The notes under the pieces are model-generated. The model made no database searches. It was not told the origin of the DNA and saw only the letters and a list, made by a program, of their open reading frames with translations. Of a DNA stretch of 21,183 nucleotides, positions 6,348-13,870 are shown piece after piece. Location: contig JBCDFC010000064.1 of assembly GCA_039178805.1 (NCBI GenBank), positions 1 to 21,183 on the forward strand, read 5' to 3'. The position numbers were made by a program, and so were the translations under genes. Every line of letters starts with the position of its first letter. Position 1 is the stretch's first letter. The stretch comes from Thermohalobaculum sp039178805. GTDB lineage: Bacteria; Pseudomonadota; Alphaproteobacteria; Rhodobacterales; Rhodobacteraceae.

Positions 6348-7728
6348 TGCCGCAGTCCATATCGGCGAAGGCGCCGAGCGGCACGGGCTTCACCGGTGGG
6401 CGTAGGCGATAGTAGCCCGTCTCCGCCATGCCGCGCCCCGTGCACTCCGAGATCAGCCGCTGCACCGTCAACCCGCAAAGCCTGCCCTGGCAGGGACCCA
6501 TCCCTGCGCGGCTAAAGCTCTTGAGCTGGTTGGGGCCGAGGACGCCGATCCCGATCAGCGGTTCGAGATCCTGCCGCGCGATCTCTTCGCAGCGACAGAT
6601 CACCGTGGCGGGTTCCGACGGAAGCATGAACTGTGGCTGTGGGCGGTAGAGCGCATCGAGGAGGGGGCGCACGGATAGCGCGCCGCGCACGCGCCGTCGG
6701 TGGCGGTCGGCGAGGGCGTTTCGTTCCGCTTCCCGCAGGCTGCCAGCAAGGTGCAGGATGTCTAGCGTGGCGATCTCGCCCGTTGCCGCCGCCGCTTCCC
6801 ATCCCGCGATGCCGCCGCCATCGCCCGCGATATGGATGGGCTCGGCGCTGCTCCGACCCCAGTCGTCGGTGCGTGGGCGCCAGCAGAGCTGCCCTTCGTC
6901 CCAGTCATGATCGAGGCCCGCCGCCATGGTAAGGTTGACCGAGGGCACGACGCCTTGGTGCAGGAAGACATGGTCGGTCTCGATCCGACCCTGTCGCCCG
7001 CCAGCCGCTTCCCAACGGACGGCGTCGACATGGCCTGAGCCTTCGAGGACGAGGGAAGAGACACCGCGTTCCCATGGCACGCGCGCGCGCCTGATCTCGT
7101 TCAACCAGCCGAGGCCCTTCAGGAGCGGCAGCGGGTGTTTGAGGGCGCCCGGCAGATGCCGGCGCGCCATGCGCCACGCCCCCGGCGGCGTCGTGTCCAG
7201 GATCGCGGCAGGGGGATGGCCCGCCGCCAAATACTGGACCGCAAGGAGGTAGAGGAGTGGGCCGCTGCCGGCGAGGACCGCGCGCTCCGCCAACAGCCCT
7301 CCGGTCTTGAGCAGGACCTGTGCTGCGCCCGCACCCATGACGCCCGGCAGCTCCCAACCGGCCACCGGGAACGGCCTCTCCTGCGCGCCGGTTGCGACAA
7401 GCACGGCGGATGTTTGGAAGAGGTGGGTGCGCCCGCCGACGGTGCAGCCGATCTCGCCGGTCTCGTCGAGCTGCCAGACCGTGGTGCCGGGAACGTAGCG
7501 TGCGCCCGATCGCCGGAACCGGGTGACCGCGCTTCGGCCTAACCCATAATCCTTGCCAAGACGCGCTCGATGCGCGGCGTTGGCGGCTTCGATCCCACGC
7601 CAAATCTGACCGCCCGGCGCCGACTGCTCATCGAGGACCAGCACAGACAGCCCCCGCTCTGCCGCGAGACTGGCACCGGCGAGACCCGCGGGGCCCGCCC
7701 CAATCACTACGAGGTCCGGCGTGCTCAT
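6337..7728 (-). CDS. FAD/NAD(P)-binding oxidoreductase subunit with C-terminal Cys4 cluster site (HcnB/OoxA/LhpE-like)
   Basis: A 463-residue alpha-type subunit. The N-terminus has the FAD dinucleotide-binding motif VVIGAGPAGLAGASLAAERG (GAGPAG at 10-15) and ATGAQERPFPVAGWELPGV (112-130); a second nucleotide site is around VLAGSGPLLYLLAVQYLAAG (151-170). The C-terminal domain has Cys378, Cys380, Cys413 and Cys418 (CRC ... GPCQGRLC) with GPNQLKSFSRAGMG between them, the Bfd/SoxA-type site that binds a [2Fe-2S] cluster. This architecture is that of HcnB (hydrogen cyanide synthase), OoxA (opine oxidase) and the alpha subunit of D-hydroxyproline dehydrogenase. It overlaps the [2Fe-2S] gene by ATGA (7725-7728), so the two are probably translationally coupled. 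It would pass electrons from the catalytic flavin subunit toward the respiratory chain. The physiological substrate is not determinable here. Confidence 0.92.
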   Translation of the reverse strand: MSTPDLVVIGAGPAGLAGASLAAERGLSVLVLDEQSAPGGQIWRGIEAANAAHRARLGKDYGLGRSAVTRFRRSGARYVPGTTVWQLDETGEIGCTVGGRTHLFQTSAVLVATGAQERPFPVAGWELPGVMGAGAAQVLLKTGGLLAERAVLAGSGPLLYLLAVQYLAAGHPPAAILDTTPPGAWRMARRHLPGALKHPLPLLKGLGWLNEIRRARVPWERGVSSLVLEGSGHVDAVRWEAAGGRQGRIETDHVFLHQGVVPSVNLTMAAGLDHDWDEGQLCWRPRTDDWGRSSAEPIHIAGDGGGIAGWEAAAATGEIATLDILHLAGSLREAERNALADRHRRRVRGALSVRPLLDALYRPQPQFMLPSEPATVICRCEEIARQDLEPLIGIGVLGPNQLKSFSRAGMGPCQGRLCGLTVQRLISECTGRGMAETGYYRLRPPVKPVPLGAFADMDCGNAP

Positions 7729-8021
7729 GGCCCGACCTCGGCAGCACCGCGCTGGCGCGCCACTTTCATGCCGTCGGCGACGGTGATTTGGCAGGCCTGA
7801 CGGTTGGGCACGTCATCGACCACAACCAGACAGTCGAAGCAGGCGCCCATCATGCACCACGGGCCTCTGGGCGCGCCGCTGCGCGGGGTATGCCGGAAAA
7901 AGTCGACCCCGGCCGCCAGGAGCGCGACGGCAATACTGTCGCCGGGGGCTGCGCGGATCTCCTGCCCTTCGAAGGAGAGGCGCACCGGTCGGCCGATCGC
8001 TGCTTCAGGCCGCTTGAACAT
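7725..8021 (-). CDS. Small (2Fe-2S)-binding protein (HcnA/gamma-subunit-like)
   Basis: A 98-residue ferredoxin-like protein. The chosen ATG at 8021 lies 17 bp inside the end of the upstream gene. The open frame extends further 5' but only as a shadow of that gene. The cluster ligands are Cys56, Cys61, Cys64 and Cys77 (CMMGACFDC ... CQI), spaced C-x4-C-x2-C-x12-C, with PRGPWCMMGACFDCLVVVD matching the N-terminal domain of sarcosine oxidase alpha, HcnA and the gamma subunit of D-hydroxyproline dehydrogenase. It has no signal peptide and so is cytoplasmic or membrane-associated through partners. It sits between the beta-type (8005-9132) and alpha-type (6337-7728) subunit genes, as in known heterotrimeric dehydrogenases, and very probably forms a complex with both. 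Confidence 0.9.
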   Translation of the reverse strand: MFKRPEAAIGRPVRLSFEGQEIRAAPGDSIAVALLAAGVDFFRHTPRSGAPRGPWCMMGACFDCLVVVDDVPNRQACQITVADGMKVARQRGAAEVGP

Positions 8022-9132
8022 GGAACCGTTCCGCGCCGAGGGCTGCGGTCTCGCCGGAAAGCCTGCCTTCGACGATGTCCTGCGCCAGGGGTCCGGCATG
8101 GGCCGCCGCCAGTGTCACGCCGCTGTGGCAGGCTGCGGCGAAGGCGCCGGGCATCGTGGGCGACTGACCGTAGATCGGCAGCCCGTCCGGCGTCATGACG
8201 CGGAGCGCGCCCCAGCTCCGCACGATTTGTACCTCAGCGAGCGCGGGGAAGCTGCGCCGGCCGCGGTCCGCGATCGTCCGCAGGATCTCGGGGCTCGCGC
8301 TTGTGTCGAAGCCCGCATCCTCCTTGCTGTCGCCGAGGAGGATGGTGCCGTCGCCCGTCTGACGGACGAAGGTCGTGGGGATGTCGAGGAACCGTTCCCG
8401 CCGCTCGGTCACGAGGACCTGCCCCTTCTGCGGGTGAACCGGTTGGTCGAGATCGATCATCGGGGCGAGCGCCCGGTTGCCGAGCCCTGCGGCGAGGACG
8501 AGGCGCGCCGTAGAGAGGGCACCGCCCTCGGTCTCGAGCCGGAAGGCGCCACCCTCACGCACGATCCGCGAGACGCGATGGCCAGGCCTGATCGCGCCGC
8601 CAAGGGCGGTGATGCCTTCCTGCACCGCGCGCAGCAGCTTCAGCGGATCGACATGGCCGTCCTGGGGTGACCAGGAGCAGCCCACGACGTCCGGCCCCAG
8701 GCCCGGCAGGTGGCGGGCGAGGGCGTTGCGGCCCAGCATCTCATAGGTGAAGCGGCTGCCGTTCTGGGCGGCAAGGCCGGCCATCTTCTGGGCGCGCGCC
8801 TCGAACTCTTCTTCTGTGAGGCAGAGATGGATCCCGCCCTTCTGGCTGAGTTGGAGCGGCGTGCCTGTCAGTTCCTCGAGCCCGGCAGCAAAGGCCGACC
8901 AAAGCTCGCCCGAGGTCTGTGTCCAGCGCGCATAGGCGGCGTGGGCAGGGCTTGCACCCGCGCCCTTGCCCTGCACCCATACGAGCCCGAAATTGCCGCG
9001 GGCGGCGCGATAGGCGACGTCGCCCTCATCCAGCACCGTCACGCGGAGGCCCCTTACGGCGAGGCCATAGCCGATGGCGGAGCCCAGAAGGCCGCCGCCT
9101 ACGACAACGGCATCGGGCGCGCCCCCGGTCAT
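8005..9132 (-). CDS. DAO-family FAD-dependent oxidoreductase, likely catalytic beta subunit
   Basis: A 375-residue DAO-fold flavoprotein. It has AVVVGGGLLGSAIGYGLAVR (GGGLLG at 12-17), VTVLDEGD, and ARGNFGLVWVQGKG, where related oxidases carry SGxN-type flavin contacts. Further on are LVLAAGLGNRALAP, GTILLGDSKEDAGFD, and the C-terminal SWGALRVMTPDGLPIYGQSP with AAACHSGVTLAAAHAG. Because the [2Fe-2S] and HcnB-like genes follow immediately, this is the best candidate for the catalytic beta subunit, comparable with HcnC or LhpB. ATGA overlap (9129-9132) joins it to the DadA-like gene upstream, and it overlaps the [2Fe-2S] gene by 17 bp. No signal peptide is seen. The likely reaction is dehydrogenation of a D-amino, imino or N-substituted amino acid; the exact compound is open. 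Confidence 0.88.
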   Translation of the reverse strand: MTGGAPDAVVVGGGLLGSAIGYGLAVRGLRVTVLDEGDVAYRAARGNFGLVWVQGKGAGASPAHAAYARWTQTSGELWSAFAAGLEELTGTPLQLSQKGGIHLCLTEEEFEARAQKMAGLAAQNGSRFTYEMLGRNALARHLPGLGPDVVGCSWSPQDGHVDPLKLLRAVQEGITALGGAIRPGHRVSRIVREGGAFRLETEGGALSTARLVLAAGLGNRALAPMIDLDQPVHPQKGQVLVTERRERFLDIPTTFVRQTGDGTILLGDSKEDAGFDTSASPEILRTIADRGRRSFPALAEVQIVRSWGALRVMTPDGLPIYGQSPTMPGAFAAACHSGVTLAAAHAGPLAQDIVEGRLSGETAALGAERFHVQAA

Positions 9133-10379
9133 GCGAAGCGCTCGACGGCATAGGGTGCTACATCGACATTGCTCGGCTGTCCGGTCGCCATGCCGGCCAC
9201 GATCTCACCCGTCGCGGGCGCCATGCCGAAGCCGTAATGCGCGTGCCCAAAGGCCGCGATCAGGCCCGGTTGACCGGGGACAGGGCCGATGGCGGGCAGG
9301 CTGTCGGGAAAGGACGGCCTCCGCCCCATCCAGTACTCGGGCTCTTCGGTATTGATTTCGGGGAAGAGCCGCTTGGCTTGGCGCGCAAGAACTGCCGCGC
9401 GGCGCAGATCGGGTGCCGCATCGATCCCCGCGAACTCAGCCGTGCCGGCGCAGCGCACCCCCATCGCCATCGAGGACGCCACGAATTTGCCCGTCATATC
9501 CATGATCGAATTGTTGAGCGTGACGCCCGGATTGGCCAGGACGCAGTGATAGCCGCGCTCTGCCTCGAGCGGCAGACGCACGCCCAATGTCTCGAGCAGG
9601 CGGAGCGACCAGACGCCCGCGGCGAGGACAACGAGGCGGGCCTGAAAGCTCTCGCCACCGGCACCGAGCGCCCAGCCCCCCTCGTGGCGCTGCAGCCGGT
9701 CGACGGCGCGGCGGTGAAAGCGGGCGCCCTTCTCGCGCGCCTTCTTCGCCAGCGCCTTGCCGACGGCGCCCGGATCCATCGCGCGGCCCTGACCCTCGAT
9801 CACCACGGCGGTCGTGTAGCTTGGCGCGAGCGCCGGCTCGATCCGCCGAACCTCCTCGCCCTCGACCACATGGAAGGGCACGCCGCGCGCTTTGCGCATC
9901 CGCCAGCTCGCCCCGCCGAGGCCGAGGGCGGCGCGGTCCTTGCCGACATGGACATAGAGGCTGTCGCGGACGAGATGCTCTTGGCCGGTCCCCTCGAGAT
10001 TGCGGCGGTAGAGATCGAGGCTTGGCCGGCTGAGCGCGAACATCGCATCGCCGATCCGGTCGAGACCTTCGGGCCTTCCCGCCGCAAGAAAGCGCAGCGC
10101 CCAGGGGACGAAACGCGGCAGGTAGCTGGGGCGGACGCGGAGCGGGCCCTCCGGGTCGAGCAACCAGCGCGGGACCGAACGCCAGAGCCCCGGCAGCGCT
10201 TGCGGCACACAGCTCCAGGTCGAGATCACGCCCGCATTCCCGTAGCTCGCGCCAGAGGCGGGTGGGTCCGGGTCGAAGACGGTGACCTTCTCCCCCCGCT
10301 CGATCAGCGCCAGCGCGCAAGCGATACCGACGGCGCCGGCACCGATGACGGCGATCCCGGCATCCGGCGCATCGCTCAT
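9129..10379 (-). CDS. DadA-like FAD-dependent amino acid dehydrogenase
   Basis: A 416-residue flavoprotein starting MSDAPDAGIAVIGAGAVGIA (GAGAVG at 13-18). It has SGASYGNAGVIS, which matches the SYGNAG signature of D-amino acid dehydrogenase DadA, then LVVLAAGVWS, and the C-terminal RRPSFPDSLPAIGPVPGQPG with AFGHAHYGFGMAPATGEI. The start is set by the ATGA overlap with the permease stop (10376-10379). The open frame in fact continues far upstream through the permease gene, but only because that frame lacks stops. DadA-type enzymes oxidise D-amino acids to 2-oxo acids and ammonia and pass electrons to quinone at the inner membrane. It lies directly after the transporter, so its substrate is probably what the transporter imports or a racemised form of it. 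Confidence 0.9.
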   Translation of the reverse strand: MSDAPDAGIAVIGAGAVGIACALALIERGEKVTVFDPDPPASGASYGNAGVISTWSCVPQALPGLWRSVPRWLLDPEGPLRVRPSYLPRFVPWALRFLAAGRPEGLDRIGDAMFALSRPSLDLYRRNLEGTGQEHLVRDSLYVHVGKDRAALGLGGASWRMRKARGVPFHVVEGEEVRRIEPALAPSYTTAVVIEGQGRAMDPGAVGKALAKKAREKGARFHRRAVDRLQRHEGGWALGAGGESFQARLVVLAAGVWSLRLLETLGVRLPLEAERGYHCVLANPGVTLNNSIMDMTGKFVASSMAMGVRCAGTAEFAGIDAAPDLRRAAVLARQAKRLFPEINTEEPEYWMGRRPSFPDSLPAIGPVPGQPGLIAAFGHAHYGFGMAPATGEIVAGMATGQPSNVDVAPYAVERFA

Positions 10380-12490
10380 TCCGCCGCCGTCTCGGGCGCG
10401 ACCTTCGCGGCGGGCCCGTCGATGCCGGCGGCCAACCGTGCTTTCCGCGCCAGCACCTGCTGCACGAGCACGGGGATCACGACCGCGAGGGAGTAGAGGT
10501 CGCTCGTCATGCCGGGCGCCACCATCAGTACCCCGGCGATGGCCATAAGGATGCGGAAGACCATCGGCATGGGCGCGAGGAAGAAGCCAGCGAAGGAGGT
10601 CGCTACCATGAACACCCCGGCCGCGCAGGTGATCGTGGTGGCCAGGAACGCCTGCCAGGTGAAGGCGTCGGTCACGATCAGCATCGCCGGCTGATACACG
10701 AAGACCATCGGCACCATCAGCTTCGCGATCCCGAGCGAGAAGGCCGAGAGGCCTGTGCGGAACGGGTTCGCCCCCGCGATCCCCGCCGCGGCATAGGCCG
10801 ATGCGCAGACGGGCGGCGTGATCTCTGAGATGACGCCATAATAGAGTACGAAGAGATGCGAGGCGATCGGCGGCACCCCGAGATTGCCGAGCGCGGGCTG
10901 CGCGACCGTGGCGAGCATGATGTAGAGGGCGGTCGTCGGCAGCCCCGCCCCCATCAGGATGCAGGTGACCGCGATCAGGATGAGCGAGATCAGCAGCGTC
11001 ACCGCGTCGAGCGAGAAGTCCATGAGCGGTATCGCCGTGATGGCAGGCAGCACCGTCTCGGCCATGGTTTTCGCGCTGTTGGTGACCATGAAGCCCAGGC
11101 GGAAGCCGAGGCCCGTAGAATTCACCACGCCCACCACGATGCCGATGGCCGCACAAACGGCGCCGACCGCGAGCGCGTATTTCACGCCCATGACGCAGGC
11201 ATCGGCGACGTCCCGCAGCCCGATCCGGTGCATCGGGTTCAGGAAGCCGATGGCGAGCGCTGAGGTGATCCCCCAGAACGCCGCCATGTTCGGCGAGTAG
11301 CCCGAGAAGAGCACGTAGATCAACACCACCAGTGGCACCGCCGTGGGCCAGCCGCGCTTCAGCACATGCCAGAAGCGCGGGATCTCGCTCTCGTCCATGC
11401 CCTTGAGGCCGAGGCGCCGTGCCTGGAAATGCACGATCGAGAGGACCCCGATATAGTGCATCGCCGCCGGCACCAGGGCCGCGAGCACGACGGTGGTGTA
11501 GGGTACCTCCAGGAACTCGGCCATCACGAAGGCGGCGGCGCCCATGATCGGCGGGGTGATCTGTCCGCCGGCCGATGACGCGGCCTCCACCCCGCCGGCA
11601 AGGTGGCCCGGATAGCCCATCCGCTTCATGTTCGGGATCGTGAGCGATCCGGTCGAGACCGTGTTGGCGATGGAGCTGCCCGAGATCGTGCCGAAGAAGG
11701 CAGAAGAGACGACCGAGACCTTGGCGAGCCCCCCCGTGTAGCGCCCGGCGATCACCGCTGCCACGTCGACGAAGAACTGACCGAGCCCCATGCGCTGCGC
11801 CAGCACACCGAAGAGCACGAAGTGAAAGACCACGGTCGAGACGATCCAAAGCGTGACGCCGTAGATCCCCTCGGCCGGGAAATACATGTTGTTGATGTAC
11901 TGCGCCCAGGAGATGCCGGGATGCATCAGGATCTGGAGCGGCATGTAGGGGCCGAAGACCGCATAAGCAGTAAAGATCCCGATGATGATCGGCACGACGA
12001 TGCCGAGCGTGCGGCGCACCGCCTCGAGCAGCACGACGATCAGGATCGTACCCATCACGATGTCGATGGTCGCGGGGTTGCCCTGCCGCAGCACCTGCTC
12101 CGGCAGCTCGAAGCCGAGGAAGCTGACGCCGTACCAGGTCACCCCGATATAGAGCGCGGTGATGATGCCGAGCGCCATCAGCGCCCAGTCCCAGGGCGGC
12201 ACATTGCCGAGCCGCGCCCAGGGCGAGCCCGAGGGATCGAGCCCCGCTGTGCGGCCGGAGGCCGGAAAGCCGATGAAGATCAGCACGCAGAGCCCCGACA
12301 TATGGAAGCCCATATGCCAGTAATCGACCGGCGTGCCGAAGCCTGCGGTCCAGTAGTGATAGGCCGCGAACAGGATCGCGAAGACGTAGACGAACTGGCC
12401 GAGCCAAGGGGCTATGGCCCGGGTCTGCAGCGTCGTGTCGTATTTCCGCTCGAGCGCTTGGGCCTTCTCGACGTCGAACTGCTGGCTCAC
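10376..12490 (-). CDS. TRAP transporter fused permease (DctQM-type, TAXI family)
   Basis: A 704-residue integral membrane protein combining the small DctQ-like and large DctM-like subunits of a TRAP transporter. The N-terminal quarter has several hydrophobic segments (for example QFVYVFAILFAAYHYW and DWALMALGIITALYIG). The DctM part has the hallmark AFFGTISGSSIANTVSTGS, GGQITPPIMGAAAFVMAEFL and, in the second half, MGAGLPTTALYIMLATVA and SEITPPVCASAYAAAGIAG. It starts with GTG, eight bases after GGAG. It is downstream of the receptor gene across a 95-bp gap holding a large palindrome and is coupled by ATGA to the DadA-like gene. TAXI-TRAP systems import organic or amino acids using an ion gradient rather than ATP. 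Confidence 0.95.
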   Translation of the reverse strand: MSQQFDVEKAQALERKYDTTLQTRAIAPWLGQFVYVFAILFAAYHYWTAGFGTPVDYWHMGFHMSGLCVLIFIGFPASGRTAGLDPSGSPWARLGNVPPWDWALMALGIITALYIGVTWYGVSFLGFELPEQVLRQGNPATIDIVMGTILIVVLLEAVRRTLGIVVPIIIGIFTAYAVFGPYMPLQILMHPGISWAQYINNMYFPAEGIYGVTLWIVSTVVFHFVLFGVLAQRMGLGQFFVDVAAVIAGRYTGGLAKVSVVSSAFFGTISGSSIANTVSTGSLTIPNMKRMGYPGHLAGGVEAASSAGGQITPPIMGAAAFVMAEFLEVPYTTVVLAALVPAAMHYIGVLSIVHFQARRLGLKGMDESEIPRFWHVLKRGWPTAVPLVVLIYVLFSGYSPNMAAFWGITSALAIGFLNPMHRIGLRDVADACVMGVKYALAVGAVCAAIGIVVGVVNSTGLGFRLGFMVTNSAKTMAETVLPAITAIPLMDFSLDAVTLLISLILIAVTCILMGAGLPTTALYIMLATVAQPALGNLGVPPIASHLFVLYYGVISEITPPVCASAYAAAGIAGANPFRTGLSAFSLGIAKLMVPMVFVYQPAMLIVTDAFTWQAFLATTITCAAGVFMVATSFAGFFLAPMPMVFRILMAIAGVLMVAPGMTSDLYSLAVVIPVLVQQVLARKARLAAGIDGPAAKVAPETAAE

Positions 12491-12542
12491 GACCGTCTCC
12501 GCTCAGGCTCGCTGTGGATGCGTAACGCGACAAGCGCATCGC

Positions 12543-12566
12543 GCCATGCCCCGGCCGGGGCATGGC
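12543..12566. repeat. 24-bp perfect palindrome between receptor and permease genes
   Basis: The half-site GCCATGCCCCGG (12543-12554) is followed immediately by its exact reverse complement. In the minus-strand mRNA it would fold into a very stable GC-rich hairpin 19 bases after the receptor stop codon and 52 bases before the permease start. No T-run follows on either strand, so it is unlikely to stop all transcription. It probably stabilises the receptor mRNA or attenuates downstream expression. Confidence 0.75.
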
Positions 12567-12585
12567 AGCCGCTTCGGGGCAGGGC

Positions 12586-13590
12586 TCACTCGAGGAGGCC
12601 GGCCTCTTTGTAGAACTTCTCCGCACCCGGATGGAGCGGGATCAGCACGCCCTTGAGCGCCGTCGTGGGCTGGATCGCCTTGCCCTTGGCGTGGCCCTTG
12701 TCGAGGAGTTTGCGCGTGTTGTCGTTCCAGAGTGCCTTGGTGATGTCGTAGACAAGATCCTCAGGCTGCTCGATCGATGTGATGAGCTGGCCGTTCACGG
12801 CGACGGTCGGCACATCATAGGTGATGTTCTCGTAGGTGCCGGCGGGGATCATGCTCTCGACATAGTAGGGGATGATCTTGTTGATCTCGACCCGCTCCTC
12901 GTCCGAGAACTCGTAAAGTTCGAAGCCCTTGGTGCTGCCGAGCTGGATGAGCGCTGCGAAAGGCGTGCCGCCCGCGTAGAAGAAAGCATCGAGCTGACCA
13001 TCGGCGAGGCGCTGCGTCGACTGTCCGAGGTTGAGCTCGAACTCGTTCGCCTCGATGCCGTAATGCTCCAGGATCATTCGAACCGAGACCTGGGTGCCTG
13101 AGCCTGCGGCGGCGACACCGACCTTCATGCCCGCCAGATCTTTGAGCGAGCTGAGCTTTACGCCCTCGGGTGTGACGAGATGCATGTCCTCGGGGTAGAG
13201 GTTTGCAATCACGCGGATGTTCTGCTTCGGATTGCCGTCGAACTTGCCCTGACCGTTATAGCCCTGGGTGACCGACTGCGCGCCGGCAAGGCCCGCGTCG
13301 AGCTGGCCGGCATCGATCGCGTTCACATTCGCGACCGAGGCGTTGGTCGACACGGCGATCGCGACAAGCCCTGGTACGCCGCAGGACCCACCCTCGTCGC
13401 AGGGGCGCGAGCCTGGCGGGTTCGAGATGGCGTTGGCGATGAGACCGCCGATCGGGAAATAGGTGCCGCCTGCGCCGCCGGTGCCGATACGCCAGAACTT
13501 CATGTCCTGCGCCGAAACGGTGGCGACCGCGCCGAGGCCGATGACTGTGGCCAACGCAACTGCGCCAAAGGTTTTGAGCCGATGCATCAT
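12586..13590 (-). CDS. TAXI-family TRAP transporter solute-binding protein
   Basis: A 334-residue periplasmic receptor. The chosen ATG has AAGGAG eight bases upstream; longer in-frame starts lack conserved sequence. A Sec signal peptide (residues 1-27, cleavage after ATVSA) precedes FWRIGTGGAGGTYFPIGGLI, the TAXI family signature. This is followed by the family insert PCDEGGSCGVPG with Cys64 and Cys70, which probably form a disulfide, then VSTNASVANVNAIDAGQLDA and KVGVAAAGSGTQVSVRMIL. The mature protein would bind the substrate in the periplasm and deliver it to the fused permease encoded next. It is the first gene of the seven-gene operon. Characterised TAXI receptors bind compounds such as glutamate and other carboxylates; the ligand here is unknown, but the downstream oxidases suggest an amino or imino acid. 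Confidence 0.94.
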   Translation of the reverse strand: MMHRLKTFGAVALATVIGLGAVATVSAQDMKFWRIGTGGAGGTYFPIGGLIANAISNPPGSRPCDEGGSCGVPGLVAIAVSTNASVANVNAIDAGQLDAGLAGAQSVTQGYNGQGKFDGNPKQNIRVIANLYPEDMHLVTPEGVKLSSLKDLAGMKVGVAAAGSGTQVSVRMILEHYGIEANEFELNLGQSTQRLADGQLDAFFYAGGTPFAALIQLGSTKGFELYEFSDEERVEINKIIPYYVESMIPAGTYENITYDVPTVAVNGQLITSIEQPEDLVYDITKALWNDNTRKLLDKGHAKGKAIQPTTALKGVLIPLHPGAEKFYKEAGLLE

Positions 13591-13724
13591 TAGAGGATCT
13601 CCTTCCTGCTTTACCGCGACCGGTCCGTCTTGTTTTCGCTTGGGCCATGAACCGTGCAGTCGCGAAAGCGTGAATGAGCCGCATCGCAAAAGCAAGAAAT
13701 TGGGACGCCTCTCGACCATGCCGA

Positions 13725-13759
13725 TGCGACGCACGCCTTGGCGCATGCGGTGCGTTGCG
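13725..13759. promoter_or_regulatory. Imperfect dyad in the divergent receptor/flippase gap
   Basis: TGCGACGCAC (13725-13734) and GTGCGTTGCG (13750-13759) form a ten-position dyad with two mismatches (wobble pairs in RNA) around a 15-base centre. It lies in the 280-bp gap between the divergent TRAP receptor and flippase genes and could be an operator for either. No convincing -35/-10 pair was found in this gap. Confidence 0.25.
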
Positions 13760-13870
13760 CGGGGCACCGGACGTCGCCCGTTTCCATAGGACTTGCAGCC
13801 TGCCGCGCGACCGGGTCAAAGGCGATGGGGCTCACGGACATGGCGGGCCGCGACGGAGGCACAGGCGCCC

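Noticed and set aside
8919..10496. A 525-codon plus-strand frame opposite the DadA-like gene
   Set aside because: It has shadow composition and no recognisable domain; the minus-strand gene explains the region.
9129..12626. A single 1165-codon open frame covering the DadA-like gene and the permease region
   Set aside because: Only the last 416 codons are a recognisable protein. The upstream part is the wrong frame of the permease gene, with the His/Arg/Gly-rich composition typical of a GC-rich shadow.
13591..13767. A 59-residue N-terminal extension of the TAXI receptor
   Set aside because: It would bury the signal peptide behind a basic unconserved stretch, whereas AAGGAG lies correctly before the ATG at 13590.
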